In this document: positions 26,301-36,901 of the stretch, piece after piece
Layout of the letters: every line of letters starts with the position of its first letter
Position numbering within the stretch: position 1 is the first letter of the stretch
DNA from: Zingiber officinale
Taxonomy: Eukaryota > Streptophyta > Magnoliopsida > Zingiberales > Zingiberaceae
Direction of reading: 5' to 3'
NCBI RefSeq assembly: GCF_018446385.1
Contig: NC_056002.1
Location: 11,728,894-11,792,893, forward strand
DNA length: 64,000 bases
Translations under genes and position numbers: made by a program
The notes under the pieces: model-generated
What the model was told of the DNA's origin: nothing
Database searches by the model: none
What the model saw: only the letters and a program-made list of their open reading frames with translations

Positions 26301-27699
26301 GAAAAAAGAAAATTACTGATAAATTTCAGATTGGTGCATCCATGATAAATGAAAATAAATTTTAAAAAATCAACATTGATACTTAGAGATTTAATTTTTA
26401 TCATATGGTAATTAATATTTTTTATTTTGATAATAAATAGAGAATAATTATCATCCCTGTCTTTGAAGCCTCTACATTCATATTCTATTCTTGCATTTCA
26501 ATTGTTTGAATTTGAAAGTTCCTCTTCTTTGTAACCTCTAGAGTCACAATGCTCTTTTGTTTTTTAGTTCTAGAGGGCCAGGTAGAAGTTTTAGCTAAAA
26601 CTATATTAAGGAAGATGATTGTGGATGATGGATAGTTGCAAGGGGCACCTTTTGTTTTAAAATTAATAAGTTTCAAGACCGCAATATGTATGTAGGTGAT
26701 CATTTTGTATGCATATTTACTTTGGTTGCATCTGAAAATAGTTTATTGGTATTCTATAAGCTTAAAATGATGGCCGAGAGATGTAAACACGTTTTGAAGC
26801 GTATATTTTTTTACCAAAAAAATTATATTTGTTAAGGAGAAGAAATATTGAACACCTGCTCTGCTGTGCTATGCCCCGCTGGGTATAAATGAAACCCAGC
26901 GAGTACCTTTGCCTCGTTTCTGAGAAGTAATGAATTTAATGGAGTTAGAAGACTCAACAAACTGTTGCCACCAAAACAACGATTATTTGCTTGAGTTGTC
27001 AATCACCTATCCCCGGTCAGTCAGCAACCTTTTCTCAATTATCAGTCCGTGCAAGAACCTCTTCCAATAATTATCCCATATCTGACCAAGTAAGACAATG
27101 TCTGACACAGGAGATGTTTGATCATGACTAGGAGCTGGTTTTGTCCATTTGCTGGTGTCTTGTCCAATAAATCTCTCATATTGGATATAGTGTTGTTGCT
27201 AATAATCAAGAAATCAAACTTTCACACGCATTCCAGTTTCACTTTTCTCCAAATCACTCATCTTAATATATCTCTTCCCTTTTCCTTTTGCACGTGATAA
27301 AAAGACTGATTCGGACACGCCGAGTTTTTGATCCCATGATTTAATATGGCAACACCTCATGTTTTAACCACCGCACCATCTCGAGGGGACTCCTTTTCCT
27401 TTTTCATGTTACTATACTTAGTGTTTTGACTCAAAATACCTTGATTGTGGCATACTCAATTGATTCTCTACTCTTAGACAAATTGTCGAAATTATAGAAT
27501 TAATAAATTTGACAATGCTCAACTTACTGACTGATGATGAAAATTTCAGGATTCAATCAAGTTTGTACATGAAGTGATCCTGGAAGACAAGAGCAAGGTA
27601 AAGGGCATTCCTGCTGACTGCTCCAGGATCATGGTGTGGCACCTCTACATGCGAAGAGTAATTCCTCTACCCTTTCACCATCAAAACAACGGTAGATAA
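23396..27699 (+). CDS. IRX9: IRX9-like GT43 glycosyltransferase (xylan backbone synthesis)
   Basis: Golgi type II membrane protein of the GT43 family, needed for elongation of the beta-1,4-xylan backbone together with IRX14 and IRX10. Exons 23396-24093, 25652-25910 and 27550-27699 join to 368 residues. The N terminus MGSIERTRKRNPLWKK, followed by a membrane anchor (residues about 17-36, AIAHFALCFVMGFFTGFAPA), matches IRX9 rather than IRX14. The GT43 domain runs from about residue 120: RRLIIVVTTTQ, LLWIVVQAHADAP, HHQRNVALSHVE, GIVHFADASNVYDLQFF, SSILWDPERWGR. The usual acidic metal-binding triplet of GT43 is only DAS here (IRX9 members are known to be atypical). I chose the second ATG, because the one at 23348 adds 16 residues not seen in the family. 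Intron 1 holds a MITE-like element. Confidence 0.92.
24806..25030. mobile_element. MITE-like element in IRX9 intron 1
   Basis: Terminal inverted repeats GGTGCGTTTGGT (24811) and ACCAAACGCCCC (ending 25025) are flanked by the direct repeat CTAAG (24806-24810 and 25026-25030). The interior is a series of repeated palindromic blocks around AAAACGCGCGTTTTC. There is no coding capacity. The terminal sequence resembles non-autonomous hAT-type elements common in plants, but a 5-bp duplication is shorter than the usual 8 bp for hAT, so the superfamily is uncertain. Confidence 0.75.
26850..27395 (-). mobile_element. Possible SINE-like insertion in IRX9 intron 2
   Basis: Read on the minus strand, the segment near 27395 gives CCTCGAGATGGTGCGGTGGT, then about 45 bases later GGGATCAAAAACTC, reminiscent of the A and B promoter boxes of tRNA-derived SINEs. 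The left boundary is a guess and no target-site duplication was found. Confidence 0.3.
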
Positions 27700-29390
27700 A
27701 TGAAATGCCCGAGATAATGGTTTGTGTATACGAGAGAAATATGTCATTGTTAGTTCTGATTTTAGTTCCTTTTCTTTTGGGGAATGCTAATTAAGCTCCT
27801 CTCAACAATATTATTGATCATTATTCTTTTTCTATCGCTGCTGGCGCTTTGACAATTAAGGGCATTAGTTTCAAATCCCTGCCACCATTAAATGTCAGGA
27901 CAAGTTTTGATGACCTACTCCGTTCTGTATTTGTTTTCTTGATTAAGTTGAAGTAACAAGATCAGGAAGTGATGTGATGAAGGGAACTTCTTGTTCTAAT
28001 CTATTACTTATTAGATTGTTATTCACCAAATTTGTTAGTCAAACATTTGCATTATTGTTCTTTTTTTAACAATTACGTTAGTCTACCAAATATGATTGGA
28101 AAAAGAGTCCTTATTTCCTTTCAATCCGTGCAAGTACTTTATTTTCCATTCATGATTAATGTGAGGAAAATGATTCAACAAATAGTAAGAGTTGGTCTGG
28201 AATGAGATTAAAAAAAAAAAAAAAAAAAAGACCCGGGGGCTAGGGCTTGGGAAGGGTATCAAATTGTCGCTTCGTTGCGATTTGATCTCTAATTACGATG
28301 TATTTATAAGAATTTTTTTTAAATGGGATATACAATTATGGGGTACTAAGCTTTTAGGTCATTTGTCATGAGTACTTTTTAATTTATCCTGATAATAAGT
28401 GGGTCGGATTTTACAGATTCATTTTGTTAATCATTTTTGTTTAATGAAATTTTAAAAAAAAGTGAACTATATAAAGAATAGAGGCAAATAAGATAGTTAA
28501 ACAAGGGAAACAAATAGATATTTTGGGTTTATGAAATGGAATAATATATTCTTACTAGCAAGATAGCTAAAAGCATAAATAAGGAGTAGTAATCAATTAA
28601 TATTTTGTTTTTATTTTTACAATTAATTATAGAAGTATTTGTTTAATTTATAAAAATTAAAAGAATTATCATGTTTTTACTCAACAAAGTCTTCATAAAA
28701 AATTCATATAAAAAATAGTAAAAGATGATGATTATATTCATCTAGACACTCCTTATAATCTCTAAGTTATGTGAAAGGAAAAGAAAGATAAATCACAGCT
28801 GACGGTCTCGAATAATAAAACAAGCTTTTTATAGGAAAGTCCTTTATTTCATGATTGAACAATTAATATTTTTCAATGAGGCCCCACATTTTTTTATCTT
28901 TTTTTATGCCAAAAATATCTTCGTTTGTGAATACAGTTTTATGAAAGTTCAAAAAACAAAAAAAATAAATAAAGAGAAAAGTGGGGATTCATCAAACAAC
29001 TTGATATATAGAATAAACTTGATTGATTATGTTTATTCGATAAGATTATTTTAAAAAAAAACACAACTATTTAAATATATTTTTAATTTTTTTATTACCT
29101 ATGACCATTTAAATTTTAATAACTTTTTCAGTAAAAAAAAACTTTAATACTTTTTTTTCCCACGCGGCAGAACAAATAGATCGATTATTTCTTTAATTGG
29201 AATTCTCAAAAGACGGTTGACAGGGTCCAATCTGAGCCGAACCGGGTTGAGCCAAAGCTAGGTTCGGCGCGGCGTGCAAAAAAAAGCAGCGGAAAAAAAA
29301 AATAAATCAGCAAAACAGAAAGGGCGAAACGGAAAAGATTCGTTCGAACGATCTGGACCCGTTCCGTTGTCCCCTGCTCATCGTCGCGTT
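27700..29390. other. Intergenic DNA right of IRX9-like
   Basis: Apart from the IRX9-like 3' flank and a SINE-like relic at 28210-28430 I see only AT-rich sequence with homopolymer runs. Confidence 0.5.
28210..28430 (+). mobile_element. Old SINE-like relic (copy 1 of a three-copy family)
   Basis: Begins CCCGGGGGCTAGGGCTTGG and contains a B-box-like GCGATTTGATCTC, then TACGATGTATTTATAAGAA, GGGATATACAATTATGG and a TTTATCCTGATAATAAG block. The same blocks in the same order occur at about 50655-50870 and, more diverged, at about 60271-60420. The family is inferred from the three-way similarity and the promoter-box-like start. Confidence 0.5.
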
Positions 29391-29393
29391 CTC

Positions 29394-29400
29394 TATATAA
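29394..29400 (+). promoter_or_regulatory. TATA box with candidate leader exon downstream
   Basis: CTCTATATAAAGGC is followed about 30 to 35 bases later by a GC-rich leader (CATTGAACCCTAATTCGG) that ends in a plausible donor, GTCCAG/GTATTC, at 29498/29499. An acceptor-like TTTTTGCAG ends at 29797. This could be the promoter and 5' untranslated exon of the RING-H2 gene that begins near 36.9 kb, which would need a very long or multi-step leader, or of a separate non-coding transcript containing the 103-bp repeats. Confidence 0.5.
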
Positions 29401-29946
29401 AGGCTGCAGCGAAGGGGAACAGAGCAGCGTTGCCCTGTCGCCATTGAACCCTAATTCGGAGACTCCCGACAGCGCCGCAGCGGAGGGGTTTCGTCCAGGT
29501 ATTCTCCAATCGCCCGTCTTCCTATTGATCCTCTCATTTTGTTTTACCTGCATCTTTTATGCTGAGATTAACGCGATTGCGAGTCGTAGAATCCCTTTCG
29601 TAAGTATAAGCAACTTGATTTTAAGAAAATGAAAAAAAAAAGTGATTGGAGATTTTCCTTTAAGAACAAAATTAGGTTAAACTACTTGAAATATTGGGTT
29701 GGGGATCGATTGATTCTTGTTTCTTATATATAAGAATCAACCTCAACTGGGTTCTTATATAGATTCTAAAGTGTTAGCAGATTGCTTATTTTTGCAGGTT
29801 TTGTAGTTGTGATTACATAATACCATTAGTCCAAACTATTGTGAGAAGATAATTAACTTCATTTTGATCATTGGGTATCGCTTCTCCCGCAAGTCACAAG
29901 ATATTGCTGCTCATTTTCTTGTGTATGCGTTGCTGCATCATCTTCA

Positions 29947-30255
29947 ATGAATTGCCTATGGTTGATTTCAAATTATGTCTGTCTGATGGAAAACATAGTC
30001 GGAACCAGCCTAGTCTGTGTACCGACAATGTCCTGTAAGATCACGTACAATGGATCGCCTATGGTTGATGTCAAATTATGTCTGTTTGATGGAAAACATA
30101 GTCGGAACCAGCCTAGTCTGTGTACCGACAATATCCTGTAACATCACGTACAATGGATCGCCTATGGTTGATGTCAAATTATGGTTGGGTGATGGAAAAC
30201 ATAGTAGGAACAAGCATAGCTTGTCTGCCAACAACGTACTGTAACCTACACTGGG
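29947..30255 (+). repeat. Tandem repeat, three copies of 103 bp
   Basis: Copies start at 29947, 30050 and 30153. Each begins with ATG(G/A)ATTGCC or ATGGATCGCC, then CTATGGTTGAT, GATGGAAAACATAGT and GGAAC(C/A)AGC. Copies 1 and 2 differ at a handful of sites; copy 3 is more diverged. The period is not a multiple of three, so the overlapping short open frames across it are a by-product. It may lie within a spliced leader exon. Confidence 0.9.
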
Positions 30256-31289
30256 GACAGGGAAATAAGGCACAGCATAGTGGAATCTGGGGAGTTATCC
30301 TTGATGATTTAGTTATGTCACATCCTAAAAAGAAAAAGGAGTGACAGGAAGGGCAAGAGAAGTATATAACCTCCAAGTTGTGACCTTTTTTGTTACTTGG
30401 AGAGGGTGAGACCACTTTGCTTTGCATATGTTGAGACTGAGGAGTGGCCTTGTCTGAGTGCCTCTCTTCCACCCATGTTGGATCATGCATGAGCAGGTTG
30501 TTTGAACAAGGTCGTGGTACGGTTAATCAGCATGCCTTAATATGACTGGACACTAGGTTTGAGTGGAAGAAGCCAATGCATTGTTGCTACAATTGGTGGT
30601 ACGGCTTTGATTTGTTTTGCTTGGTGATCTTGGATGTTTAATTGGATGTAGGCAGAGATTGATGGACAAGGATGTGACCTACACTTGAAAGTACAAAACC
30701 CTCCTCATCACCTTCTATTACAACTCCTTTTAGGGAAGATCTTGCTTGTTTAAGCACTAATCGGCAATTTTATGTAGAGTGGAGCATCCTTCAATATGCT
30801 AAGGTACTTCCTATGCCATGTAATTTTGAATAAATTTCTGCGGCACTTGTTCATTCAATTTGATAAGAATATGTTTCATCTTCTTCTCTTTATGGCTTGA
30901 ATAAATATTTTGACAACAAAATATGATAAATTATAAATAATTAAAAATGATTTCAGATATATGAATATTAGTAGCACGGTTTTAGTGCCGAGTTGGACCA
31001 ATTGACACAGATGAAATTATGTGAGTATGGAGGCAAGACGAGATGACCGACCCATGGTTTACAAAATCATGATCCAGATTGTATGATCCTCCGATTTGGA
31101 AACACTAAATCGATCCAGATCAATTGGGATCGAATTTCATTATAGAATTGATAATGGATCGTTGGAATCGTATGGTATCATGTGGAATCATTGATCTTAC
31201 GTTACAAACGATTTGGATGCGACACTGGAATCAAGTGTCCTCATCAGCGTCTCGGCTGGCAGGACGCGTGCCAATGCGACTGGAGCCCG

Positions 31290-31447
31290 GATCCTCTGCA
31301 CCGCTTTTGCAATCCAGAGGATGCTCCCTTTCCATTCATTGGTGGAGATGCATGGTCCCCACTTATAAAATAGGCAGGGGCCATACATCCCCACCAATGC
31401 ATGAAAAGGGAGCATCCTCTGGACCGCAAAAAGTGGTCCAGAGGATC
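31290..31447. mobile_element. Foldback (hairpin) element
   Basis: The left arm starts GATCCTCTGCACCGC and runs to about 31361. The right arm ends GTCCAGAGGATC at 31447 and is nearly the full reverse complement. Inner arm sequences include AGAGGATGCTCCCTTT against AAAGGGAGCATCCTCT and ATTGGTGGAGATGCATGG against CCATACATCCCCACCAAT. The loop is under 20 bases, around ACTTATAAAATAGGCAG. Such a near-perfect hairpin of about 70-bp arms is typical of a foldback MITE and would form a miRNA-precursor-like structure if transcribed. Confidence 0.8.
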
Positions 31448-32290
31448 TCCTTTGATGCGACTGTGCTTGAGGAGGTAGCGTCGGCGGCTTGCAGAGGGGG
31501 ACACGTGAATGGTGTTGCTAGTTTCTCGTGGTTGTTCTTGTGTGGGTGAGACCGTGAGGGGAGTGGCGAGCACAAGTGAGGAGGAGAGGAGAGCAGCAGC
31601 GTGAATTGATTTGAACTTAGGTGTTTAATTAAAATATGCTTTTTTTACCGACGCATGAAGAAAATATTTTATTCTGAATGAACAAGATAGTAAGGAATTG
31701 TCCATATGTAAGATCATAATTATTGGTGTGGGTATTTTCCACATAAAAAGGAAATCTTTTGTTACAATAGAATCGGAAGAGATTTGGATCATTCAAGAAT
31801 TGAAGTGAATTTGCTTTATTAGAAAAAATATCAATGAACTTCTAAGAAATAGTTTCACGGCATTCAGTCAATTGTTTCGATCATAGAATATCATTGATAA
31901 GTAGGAATTCATGTTATCAAAGGATTTTCTAAGATTATTTCTAGTATGGAACGAGTCAATCACCCACTGTGATATCTTTTTAACGTAAAATGATAATCTT
32001 GTTCCTCCAATCTTTTGGAAGTATCATAATCATCCAATAAGAAGAGTTTCAATTTATTCACATGAACGATTTGAATACCTATTGATGTGGATCTATTAAC
32101 ATCAACTCATAGATATGGATTTTGGACCTATGAATGTTTTGTTTATTCAACTCCTAATTTAAATAAGATAGTTTAAATAGACTTTCTCTAAGCCCAATCT
32201 AATTATCCTATATATATATACACTATTAATATTATTATTATTAATTTATTTATTTTAAAATAAATTTTAATTAAATATTAAATTGATTAG

Positions 32291-32990
32291 GGATTGTTTG
32301 GTAGAGTTTCTAGTAATTGCTTCGACGCTAACTATATGGAAACATTTTTAAGTGTTTGTGAATGTTAATTTCTACTTCAGTTTTTGTAACTTTTACTTGA
32401 AAGTTGAAAGTAAGAATTGATATTTTTCTTGCTTCTATTTTTTTGTTTATGGTTTAAAATTAAATGTTGATATTTATATTTTAATAAATCTATCATTTTA
32501 TATAATTGTCACTACATTTTTGCCCTTAATAAATTCAGCATTTTACATAATTACCAACACGCTTCTACTATATTTATTTTTTTAAAATAATATTTTATAT
32601 TTTTATATAATTTATATTTTCAGAATTTTTATACATATTTTTGTGTATATATATAAATTTTATGTTTTTTTGTTATTTTTATTAATTTTATATAATTTTT
32701 TTATTATAATAAAATAATTTTGATACATATTCAAAATATAATAATAATTATATAAATCAAAATTATATTTAGATAATTGAAAAGAATTAATTTATACAGT
32801 TTAAGGATATTGTTGTCATTTAACTAAAAAATTAAATTTAGAAATAATTATTCATCAAACATTCCAACTTTACCTTGTATTAACTTTTGACTTCTATTTC
32901 TAAATACTTTATACTTTAGCTTCTCACTAACTTCAAAATAATCTCTATAAAAATAATTTTTAAATAAGTAAAGCTCTCCCAAACATTCTC
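32291..32990. mobile_element. Possible non-autonomous DNA transposon of about 700 bp
   Basis: The left end reads GGGATTGTTTGGTAGAG and the right end CTCTCCCAAACATTCTC, so the termini are imperfect inverted repeats of about 17 bases. The interior is very AT-rich with no open frame. A short TTAG flanks both sides. The 'TGTTTGG' style end is common in plant hAT-like MITEs. The boundaries are approximate. Confidence 0.5.
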
Positions 32991-33989
32991 TTAGTCAATT
33001 TATCCTCCTATTCAATACTAAATTAATTTTGAAGGGTTTTTGGTATGTATAACTGTACGATTATGGTCTTTGTATTATAAATTTGAGAGTATAGTGTTCA
33101 TGTAACCTCGACGGATTCAATTTCGACCCCAAATTAATCGTGTGGATTATAATCTTACCAATTATGGTTTTCACAACCTAAGATAAGAGCATCCATAATA
33201 AGATTGAATATTTCTTCTAAATGTTTGTAGCTCCCATATCCATATCTTCAATTAAATATTTTATTCCTTAAATATCCAAAATTCCACCATCAAATATTCC
33301 ATAAACCAAATATTTTATGGGGTTCATCTATTAAATACCCCATTATCAAATATTTCAAATTCAACCATTAAATACATTTTTTATTTTTTTTTTAAACAAA
33401 GAGAGAGAAATCATCAGACTTTATGTCCGATGGTTTTAAATTTCCTACTTAATATCCCCTCCCAATCGAAAATACTTAAGATTGAGAATATTTAGAACAA
33501 TATCCCTTTTAAATATTTTCTGTCATGGATGCTTAAAAGTTCCAGTGTTACATAATTTAAAAGTAAAATTGGCCCAGTTTGAAATTTTACTTTTACATTA
33601 ACAGGGAATTCCTTTTTTAAAAAAAAAAAAATATATATATATATATATATTAAATGCAAATCATATGAAGCAAAAGAATTAAACAATTTACATATAACTA
33701 ATATAAAAATTAATATTAAATCTGAAGACTAAAACGAAAATGATTAAATTAATTAATAAATGTAAATAAAAAAACAAATAGTTAATTACGGTAAAAAAAG
33801 TTAATTCTTATTATTAATAGTTTAATTAATTGTCTTTTATAAAATAAGTGGATGATACATACCGAAACGGTATTATTTTTTCGGGTCAGCTGAAGTTTCG
33901 AGTAAGACAAAATTATAAACCTTCTTTATTAGTAGTCAAACTGTTGCAAAGGTGAGAAGAATTGCCGCAGAACCATCAGCAAAAAAACT

Positions 33990-34345
33990 CTGATGCAAAA
34001 TACAGAGGAGGTTCAAAGCAGTATTAATAGCTGCCCATCTACAAAACACTACAAACAAGTTGCAGGATACGGTGAAGGAAGTCATCAACAAACTCAACGG
34101 TGGCTCATATGGGAAAGGACTAGAAGAGCATTCCTTGGTGCATTTGATGATACTGGGGTAGGCGAGCTAGCACTTAATAATGCAAGCCGTCCACCTGAGA
34201 GCAGTACCAACAGCAGCTCATTTACAAAACACTACAATTTAGCAGCAGGATACAGTGAAGGAAGTCATTAACAAACTCAAAGGTGGCTCATATTGCAAAG
34301 GACTATATGGACTTTCCTGTAGTGCAGTTGATGATACTGTGCCAG
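33990..34345. repeat. Imperfect direct duplication of about 180 bp
   Basis: Two copies, about 34010-34190 and 34195-34345, share ACAAAACACTACAA, GCAGGATAC(G/A)GTGAAGGAAG, CAACAAACTCAA, GGTGGCTCATAT and CAGGCGAGCT-like blocks. A 92-codon open frame from 33993 spans copy 1 and the start of copy 2 but stops inside copy 2. The frame's content (many Ser, Asn, Thr, Gln) resembles disordered coding sequence, yet I recognise no family and do not call a gene. Confidence 0.65.
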
Positions 34346-34699
34346 GCGAGCTGTCCATAAACAAAGCAATGTGTCCCACGGGTGCAGGAAATCCGACTGA
34401 GAAGCTGTAATTTCCTGCCAGATAGTTTCGCTCTGCATTGAACCAAACAACAAAGAGCAATGAGTGTATGCAAGTATTGACAATTCTATTGGTCTGGTGA
34501 GTAGCAAATGAACACCATACTCTCCAAGCTTCAGGCTGGGTCAGTTGACCATTGCCAGCCCAAAGTGTCAAAATGTGCAGCTATAACAACCTTGCTATTT
34601 GGCAGAGAAAGAATAAATGGAAGTATGATTCTACACTCTAGAGTCAGGAGATTGTACAATACATATGAGAGGTTGGATATTGCCTTTTCTTGCTAAGCA

Positions 34700-36888
34700 T
34701 GTCATATGATGCAAGCCAAATTAGGATCTTATAAGTAAGAAAAGGACCATAAGAGTGTCAGGTGATCTCCAAAGGACCATCCACATGGTCGTTGAAGGAT
34801 TAAGTTGCCAAGGAGGATTATACATAAAAGAAACCTTGATCCATCCACCTCCAGCAAGCTGAATCTGTGTGTTGCAGATGGGCTAAATTAAAGGCAACGT
34901 CATGCATCACCTTAAGCTCGCTGAGAGGCACAGCAGGAAGGAAAGTCGAGTCAAGTGTTGGGTCATCAAAACAGACATCTCAAAAGAAGAATTGAACAAA
35001 GCAGTGACCAGAATTTGAAGGTTGAAATCTTGATGCTAACCGCCATGCCAACAAAGGGACAGAAGAAAGGCAGGAGACAGTCTGGATAAAGCTCAGGTGG
35101 CAGTATAAGTCTCGCACTTGCCACACGCCTTTCTAAGGGAAGGACGAATGCCATCAGACAAACTACATGCAGGGAGGAGCGTGCAAAATAAAGAAGTCTG
35201 ACAAGGACCCAAACTGACTGAACCCGGAATCAAGAGACTCCATCACTTGCACAAGAGGCCAGGTTTAAGGACCTGAGATAAATTATGCCAAGGCCTCCAT
35301 CCTCCCCAGGATGGTAAGTTCTGGGTAGAGGAATGGGAGGGGTATTATGATGAAATAGGATCCTCTGTTTTAAAAGTATGCCTTCGTGTGTCCTTTTATC
35401 GATCAGACCTCATGAGGATCCGAACTCGTATTATGATGCTAAAGGAGTAGATGTACTTCAAGCCGGAACTGAGTTTTGTGTAGTGTATTATTGAGACGAT
35501 ATTTCATACCCTCTCTGCCCCTATGCGCCCCACCTAGCTGATCACCTCGCTGAGGTTGGTAGTCTTGTAGGTCTATCTTTCTCTCACCCTCTCTTCCATC
35601 CAGTCTATTGCTTTCTCTTCCTCGTTCTGCGGTCTCGGCCCACGTCCCTGAGCTGAGAGAGACCCACGTCACCACTAGCCATCTCTCCTTTCAGTACTTG
35701 CACCCAATGGCCCTACTTACTTACCACCGCCTAGTCACCCTACAGCGGTCGTCGTGGCTATCCATGACTGATCACGGGGGTAATTTCACTGTACAAATTC
35801 GATGCAGATGTGGGATTGGAATGAGATTTGTCAACGGTTTCAGCTGGCACAGAAACCTTACAGCGGCGGCCAAGAGAGAGAGAGATTTACTACCAATTGT
35901 TCAATCAGCATGCCACGCTTCCCGTTAGCCTGTGCCAGTGATCTTTCTGAGTCTTATGCATCCCTACTTGGAATTCCAAATATATAGCTGATTTTCTGAA
36001 TGTGTGACCTTATGACTTTCAAACTTCAACAGCTACCTAATTCAGACAGCGAGCATGCAGATATCAATGTTGCTGTAATATTCATCATCTGGCCTCATTT
36101 GACAAATTTGGTATCACATTGCAGACTTGACAGTTGATGTAAATCAAGATAGATATTTTTTTGAAAAATGATATGCTCGGGAAAGAATTTCAAAAAAATA
36201 CTTAAGGATAGACACATAAAATAATAGATCCATTAAAAAATGAAATGATGGATCATAAATTTATATCTCTATCCTTAAACATTTTCTTAAAATTCTTCCG
36301 TATCATTGCTCTATTTTTTTACTGCTTCGATGTCATTGCTCTACTCAAGCTTCGTCAGCAGTTCAACTGTAGCATTCTTGGAATTGATGCTACCTAATGA
36401 TGGTGACTAGTTGTTGGGCAATGGTTACATGTACAGACTAAATCTGTTCCATTGGGACCTTCAAACATGGCTCTACTCACTATTTTGACATGTCATTATC
36501 TATATATCTGACCTTCAAACATGAAGATTTGTTTTTGTTTGTTTTGTCCGTTTCTTAAAGAATAGAAGGCGAGACCAACTGTAAAATTGTTATTGTGTGA
36601 TCTCTGACGTGGATTCGAGTGTAAAGTAAGGTAAGATTACATATCATAGGTCATTCCTCATGCAGGAGTTTCGTACACTGGAATAGCTTAAAAAAAAAAG
36701 AATCAGCTTCGAGACATACAAGTTGTCATTAGAATACCCTTCATATTCAGTAATTGGTTTCTCTTGTTTTTCTATTTTTTTGGTCCAAAATAAGGGAAAC
36801 ATTCCCCCGTTGCTAAAACATATTCTTAGCAGATCATTTTGGCTTAAATCACGTAGCATCTGCCGGCACAGTCTCTTTGCAATAGATT
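34700..36888. other. Unassigned DNA upstream of the RING-H2 gene
   Basis: The base composition is more balanced than in the flanking AT-rich DNA, and there are short open frames (for example 35608-35928), but none gives a known domain. It may contain diverged transposon remnants or untranslated and amino-terminal exons of the RING-H2 gene. I cannot resolve these. Confidence 0.4.
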
Positions 36889-36901
36889 CTAGATACCTGA
36901 A

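Noticed and set aside
31124-31573. Open frames across the foldback element on both strands
   Set aside because: They exist because the hairpin arms are reverse complements. Nothing resembles a known protein.
35608-35928. 106-codon open frame upstream of the RING-H2 gene
   Set aside because: No domain, no splice context and no family match; kept only as part of the unassigned region.
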